Below the pieces are notes generated by a model. It saw nothing but the letters and a program-made list of their open reading frames with translations. It did no database searches and had not been told where the DNA came from. A DNA stretch of 7,410 nt, taken from assembly GCA_035293245.1 (NCBI GenBank), contig DATDOO010000026.1:1-7410 (forward strand). The letters are read 5' to 3'. The translations under genes were made by a program, and so were the position numbers. The DNA comes from DATDOO01 sp035293245. GTDB taxonomy: Bacteria; Pseudomonadota; Gammaproteobacteria; Methylococcales; Methylococcaceae. Numbering within the stretch: position 1 is the stretch's first letter; every line of letters begins with the position of its first letter. Of the stretch, positions 4,070-7,410 are shown piece by piece.

Positions 4070-6382
4070 TCAGCGATTCCTGCTTTCCGATCCAGTCAGA
4101 TTCCAGTAGCGGCGATGTTGCAACCGGTAACGCTCCGGCGCGGCAGGCTGGCCTGCCGCTCTGAATTCCAACCGGATGGCGCCGCTGGCGGCGCTGCTGA
4201 AGGTGGGTATGCCCCGCTCATGGTAGCGGCGCAGAATTTCCGGACTGGGGTGACGGTAGCGGTTGCGGTAACCCGCCGGAATCAGCGCCCAGCGGGGGCG
4301 GACCCGATGGAGAAACGCCGGGGTCGAGGACGTGGCGCTGCCGTGGTGCGGCACGACCAAAGCATCGCTCGCCAGCCGGTCGCCGTAAACTTCCACCAGG
4401 CGTTGTTCCGCGAGTGCCTCGATGTCGCCGGTCAGCAACACGCTGCCGCCCGCACCGCTCACGCGCAGCACGCAGGACTGGTCGTTCTCGTCCCGTTCCG
4501 ACGGCGTTGCGGGGGAGAGCATCGCGAAATGCACCCCGTCCCACTCCCAGTTTTGTCCGGCCAGGCAGTGTTTCGCCGGGCCGGCGTCGGCCAGCCGGTG
4601 GGGTACGCTGGTGAGCAGCCTGGGCACCGGGAAAGACTGGAGCAGGAAGGGCGCGCCGCCGATGTGATCGTTGTCGCCGTGGCTGACCAGCAAGGTGTCG
4701 ATTTCCGTCCAGCCGGCCTGGCGCAGGAAAGGCGCGACTACCGCCTGGCCCATATTCATCCTGGGCGTCCAGCGCGCGCCCGTGTCGAACACCAGCACGC
4801 GGCTGGCGGTTTCGACCACGGCGGAAAGCCCCTGGTCCACGTCAAGAAGGGTGAGGCGGAACGCGCCGGCTTCCGGGCGAGGGGAGGGCGTGGCGAGAAA
4901 GGGCAGCAGCAGGATCATTCCCATCCCTCGCGCCGGAATGCCGCGCGGGGCGAGCAGCAGGAGGGCGCCGATGAGCGCCAAGGCCACGCTGGACAAATCC
5001 GGCGCGGGCGGATGCCATTCGGGCAAAGGCAGGGCGCTCAGGTTTTCCAACAACGTCCAGTTCACCGCCAGCCACAGGTCGGTGACATGCAGCAGCCAGC
5101 CGTGCGGGTCCAGTCCCATCAGCCAGGCCAGCGTCGCCAGCAGCGCCAGGGGTACGGCGATGCCGCCCAGGAGCGGGATGGCCAGCAGGTTGGCGAGGGG
5201 CGCGATCAGCGGCGCCTGCTGGAAAAACAGCACCAGCAGCGGAATCAGTCCCAGGGCGGTCGCGCGGTTGCCGTGCCACAGTCCGCGCCAGAATCCACCC
5301 TGTCCCCTGCGCCCGAGCGTGACGAACAGGATCAAGCCCACGGCGAGAAACGACAGCCAGAAACCCGGCGACACCGTGGCCAGCGGATCGTGCAGGCTCA
5401 CCGCGCCCAGGGCGATGGCCCATACGTGCAGCGGACGCAACGTGCGGCGCAGGCCGACGGCCGCCAAAGCCACTGCGGCCATGAGCAGCGCGCGCCGTGC
5501 CGGAATGGCAAAATCGGCCAGCGCGGCATACCCGAAAGCCGCCAGCGCGGCGCTCCAGGCGGCCAGCAAAGGCGGCGGCCGGCGCTTCAGTCCCAGCCGT
5601 GCGCACAGCCGTTGCGTCAGCCAGAACACCCAGCCCGCCAGCAGGCCGATGTGCGAGCCGGAAATGACCATCAGATGGGTGGTTCCGGTGCGGCGCAGGA
5701 CTTCCCACTGCTCGGGGCGTATGGCGCTGTCCTCGCCCATGACCAGGGCTTTGATGAGTTCCGGATGGGCGGCCTTGCTCAGTGCCGCGTCCAGTCGCTC
5801 GGCAAGAAACTGCCGGGCCCGCTGTCCCGCATACGCGGCCAATTCCGCATCCAGACGGCTGCCGCCTTCCGGTCGCACATAGCCCGTGGCGCGCACGCCC
5901 TGGGCGAACAGCCAGCCTTCGTAATCGAAGCCGCCGGGGTTGAGCGTGCCGTGGGGGCGCTTGAGGCGGACGCGCAGCCGCCAGCGCTCGCCGGCACGCG
6001 GTGCCGCGGGCGCGTCGTACCAGCTCAGCCGGATGTGCCGGGGGACGCGTGCCTCCTTTTCTTCCCAGCGGGCGTCCTCCACATGAAAGGCAAAGCGCAG
6101 TCCGTCGGGGAAGCGCTCGGGAAGATCGGCGACCACGCCGGTCAGCCACAGGTCCCGGCCTTCCAGTTCTCCCGGCAGCGCGTCGTGCAGGCGCCAGGCG
6201 CCGAATGCACAGGCCCACACCAAGCCTAGCAGCAAAGCGCCTTTCAATCGGTGTTTCAGCCCGAACAGCAAGCCGCCGGATACCGCCAGCAAAGCCTGTA
6301 GCGGCCAGGAAGGCAGTGCTGCATACTGCTGGGCGAGGGTCACGCCGCCGGCGAACGCCAAAGCGATGGCCGCCGCGTTCAC
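4070..6382 (-). CDS. comEC: ComEC/Rec2 DNA internalisation channel
   Basis: This is a 770-residue polytopic inner-membrane protein, the usual proteobacterial length. ComEC carries single-stranded DNA across the inner membrane during natural transformation. The N-terminal hydrophobic helices (about 1-65) are followed by a soluble OB-like DUF4131 part (about 75-170, with LNPGGFDYEGWLFAQGV). Next is the Competence domain, starting at LVMGEDSAIRPEQW (213-226) and TTHLMVISGSHIGLLAG (234-250), with repeated membrane segments to about 495. A C-terminal metallo-beta-lactamase-like domain follows (about 508-740), with the metal-site motifs SHGDNDHIGG (567-576), TGDIE (651-655) and VPHHGS (677-682), and GYRNRYRHP (704-712). 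The start is GTG (complement of 6380-6382) with a modest GGCAGGG ribosome site; no nearby ATG fits better. The usual DVGQG motif reads DVDQG (514-518). The gene is intact and divergent from the DUF2062 gene. Competence itself is not shown, since no other com gene is visible. Confidence 0.96.
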   Translation of the reverse strand: MNAAAIALAFAGGVTLAQQYAALPSWPLQALLAVSGGLLFGLKHRLKGALLLGLVWACAFGAWRLHDALPGELEGRDLWLTGVVADLPERFPDGLRFAFHVEDARWEEKEARVPRHIRLSWYDAPAAPRAGERWRLRVRLKRPHGTLNPGGFDYEGWLFAQGVRATGYVRPEGGSRLDAELAAYAGQRARQFLAERLDAALSKAAHPELIKALVMGEDSAIRPEQWEVLRRTGTTHLMVISGSHIGLLAGWVFWLTQRLCARLGLKRRPPPLLAAWSAALAAFGYAALADFAIPARRALLMAAVALAAVGLRRTLRPLHVWAIALGAVSLHDPLATVSPGFWLSFLAVGLILFVTLGRRGQGGFWRGLWHGNRATALGLIPLLVLFFQQAPLIAPLANLLAIPLLGGIAVPLALLATLAWLMGLDPHGWLLHVTDLWLAVNWTLLENLSALPLPEWHPPAPDLSSVALALIGALLLLAPRGIPARGMGMILLLPFLATPSPRPEAGAFRLTLLDVDQGLSAVVETASRVLVFDTGARWTPRMNMGQAVVAPFLRQAGWTEIDTLLVSHGDNDHIGGAPFLLQSFPVPRLLTSVPHRLADAGPAKHCLAGQNWEWDGVHFAMLSPATPSERDENDQSCVLRVSGAGGSVLLTGDIEALAEQRLVEVYGDRLASDALVVPHHGSATSSTPAFLHRVRPRWALIPAGYRNRYRHPSPEILRRYHERGIPTFSSAASGAIRLEFRAAGQPAAPERYRLQHRRYWNLTGSESRNR

Positions 6383-6459
6383 GAAATTTTGCCCTGCCTT
6401 GGGTTTAGAATAATTCCCAACTTTTTCACTCCCTGATAACTACAACGAGAAGGCGGATC
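6383..6459. promoter_or_regulatory. Divergent intergenic promoter region with a small dyad
   Basis: These 77 bp separate the comEC GTG from the DUF2062 ATG, so both promoters should lie here or inside the genes. The stretch is AT-richer than its surroundings. It contains TAGAAT (6406-6411; TATTCT-type on the other strand), a possible -10 for either direction. An interrupted dyad, TTGGG (6399-6403) and CCCAA (6416-6420), brackets GAAT-A-ATTC (6408-6416). No -35 box at standard spacing is convincing on either strand. The ribosome site GAGAAGG (6447-6453) serves the DUF2062 gene. Confidence 0.3.
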
Positions 6460-7275
6460 ATGCCCAAGAAAATCCTGCAGCGTTTCATGCCCGATCCGCA
6501 CAAAATCCGGGAGATCGAAAGCCTGAAATTCCTCGGCGACAAACTGCACCGGCCCAACCTGTGGCACCTGAACCGGCGCTCCGTGGCCAACGCCTTCGCC
6601 TGCGGGATGTTCGCCATGTACACCCCGCCGCTGCCCTGGCAGATGATTATCGCCGCGATCCTGGCCATTTTCTTCAACGCCAACCTGCCCATCTCCGTGG
6701 CGCTGGTGTGGATCACCAATCCCATTACCTGGATACCCATGTACTACTTCGCCTACTGGGTCGGCGCGCTGCTCATGGGCAAGGAAATCTTCGCCTTCTC
6801 GACCTTTTCCCATCTTTTCTCCTTCGAGACCGCCTGGGAACTGGGCGCGCCCTTGCTGCTGGGCTGCGGGGTGCTGATGGTGGCGGGAGCGGTGGTCGGG
6901 TATTTCGGCGCGCATGCCCTGTGGCGCCGCCACGTGCTGAAGCGATGGGAGGAGCGGAAGCTGCGCCGCCAGGGGGTCGTCATCGAGCACAAGCCCAATC
7001 CGCTGTTGCAGGCGCTGGAAGTCGCCGCGGACAAAACCCGGGCAGCCTGGACTTCGCCCGCTTGCGTTGCAGGCCGCGCCAAGCTCGTTTCCCTGTCGCG
7101 GGAAGTATGGCAATGGACGCAGCCGAGGCTGTGCCGGTTCAGGGAACTGGCTTTGTGCCGGCTGCAGCAGATGCGGGAAAAACTGGCGGGAACGGCCGGT
7201 TTTAACGGCGAAGCCGTCGGCGAAAGTGAGCGGCAGGATGCCGCGTCAGGGTCTCCAGGGGAAACGAAAGCGTAA
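6460..7275 (+). CDS. DUF2062 family membrane protein with extended C-terminus
   Basis: This is a 271-residue protein. The DUF2062 domain fills roughly residues 5-165. A basic N-terminal segment is followed by the hallmark FACGMFAMYTPPLPWQMIIAA (46-66; given as FACGMFAMYTPP plus LPWQMIIAA), then NLPISVALVWITNPITWIP (75-93) and YYFAYWVGALLMG (95-107). A last hydrophobic helix lies at about 128-150. Function in this family is not established. Members are inner-membrane proteins, and in some gammaproteobacteria, as I recall, one lies next to comEC. Here the tail from about 152 to 271 is long, charged and Arg/Gln-rich, ending in a hydrophilic Ser/Glu/Gly stretch. The usual family protein is about 160-180 residues, so this adds roughly 100. 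ATG 6460 follows a clear GAGAAGG site by six bases. The codon use matches the host-like genes. Whether it acts with ComEC is unknown. Confidence 0.88.
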   Translation: MPKKILQRFMPDPHKIREIESLKFLGDKLHRPNLWHLNRRSVANAFACGMFAMYTPPLPWQMIIAAILAIFFNANLPISVALVWITNPITWIPMYYFAYWVGALLMGKEIFAFSTFSHLFSFETAWELGAPLLLGCGVLMVAGAVVGYFGAHALWRRHVLKRWEERKLRRQGVVIEHKPNPLLQALEVAADKTRAAWTSPACVAGRAKLVSLSREVWQWTQPRLCRFRELALCRLQQMREKLAGTAGFNGEAVGESERQDAASGSPGETKA

Positions 7276-7292
7276 AATTTGCCGAACCCCAC

Positions 7293-7410
7293 GTGGCCTC
7301 CGGGGCCGTGCTGCTCGCGCTGTTGATCCTTTGGCAGCGCGCGCCGCTCCTCGTCAACCTCGAAGGCGCGCCGCGGGCCGCGGTGCGATCCCTGTTCCTC
7401 CTGGCCATGG
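7293..7410 (+). CDS. Start of a probable membrane protein (3' truncated)
   Basis: The third forward frame is open from about 7230 to the window end. From GTG 7293 it reads VASGAVLLALLILWQRAPLL followed by VNLEGAPRAAVRSLFLLAM, one hydrophobic helix and the beginning of a second. No ATG and no good ribosome site are present; GTG 7308 is an alternative start. The near-abutting position (17 bp after the DUF2062 stop) suggests an operon with it. I cannot name the family from 39 residues. The other two forward frames give Arg/Pro-rich nonsense, which favours this one, but the start is uncertain. Confidence 0.35.
   Translation, partial: MASGAVLLALLILWQRAPLLVNLEGAPRAAVRSLFLLAM

Noticed and set aside
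4842..6218. 458-codon minus-strand ORF in another frame of comEC
   Set aside because: It is out of frame with ComEC, rich in Arg/Ala/Gly/Pro, and has no motifs; it is a frame shadow.
4115..6229. 704-codon ORF antisense to comEC
   Set aside because: The opposite strand has a full-length ComEC with all its motifs. The antisense product is Arg/Gln/Gly/Pro-rich with no recognisable domain, a common by-product of GC-rich codon use.
7202..7408. 68-codon minus-strand ORF at the right edge
   Set aside because: It is Arg/Ser/Ala-rich with no hydrophobic or catalytic pattern. The forward frame there gives a plausible membrane protein.

Overview
The window looks like chromosomal DNA of a GC-rich gammaproteobacterium with a polar flagellum. 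The evidence is a ParA-type ATPase, a ParP-like CheW-domain protein, CheW and a DUF2802 protein in one tight block, an arrangement known from the end of the flagellar/chemotaxis cluster in Vibrio, Pseudomonas and relatives. The genus cannot be fixed from this sequence.

Layout. Positions 1-2719 (+ strand) hold the end of a chemotaxis operon. It runs: a ParA-family ATPase cut by the left window edge, a CheW-like scaffold (ParP type), CheW, a 75-residue Pro/Ala-rich small protein, a 70-residue membrane-anchored protein whose N-terminus resembles the next gene, and the DUF2802 protein. Neighbours overlap or nearly touch (8 bp, ATGA, TGATG), so translational coupling is likely. ParC and ParP in Vibrio place chemotaxis arrays at the flagellated pole, and CheW links receptors to CheA.

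Positions 2720-4069 differ in character. There is a 15-bp tandem repeat, then a hairpin-rich stretch that looks like a dispersed intergenic repeat, then a lone AT-richer gene (3088-3948) for a 286-residue protein with PIN-nuclease-like acidic motifs. A 17-bp tandem array follows and supplies that gene's last codons and stop. The outer edges (2731-2743 and 3989-4001) match as an inverted repeat (12 of 13 bases). The stretch is therefore a candidate inserted island between the chemotaxis operon and comEC. No transposase is present inside it.

Positions 4070-6382 (- strand) encode a full-length ComEC/Rec2 DNA-uptake channel. It is divergent, across 77 bp, from a DUF2062 membrane protein (6460-7275, + strand) that carries an extra charged C-terminal tail of about 100 residues. 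The last ~120 bases hold the probable start of another membrane protein that runs off the right edge.

The most interesting part is 2731-4001: inverted boundary repeats, two tandem arrays, a hairpin chain and a compositionally foreign putative nuclease gene. No tRNA, rRNA, CRISPR array or convincing factor-independent terminator was seen.
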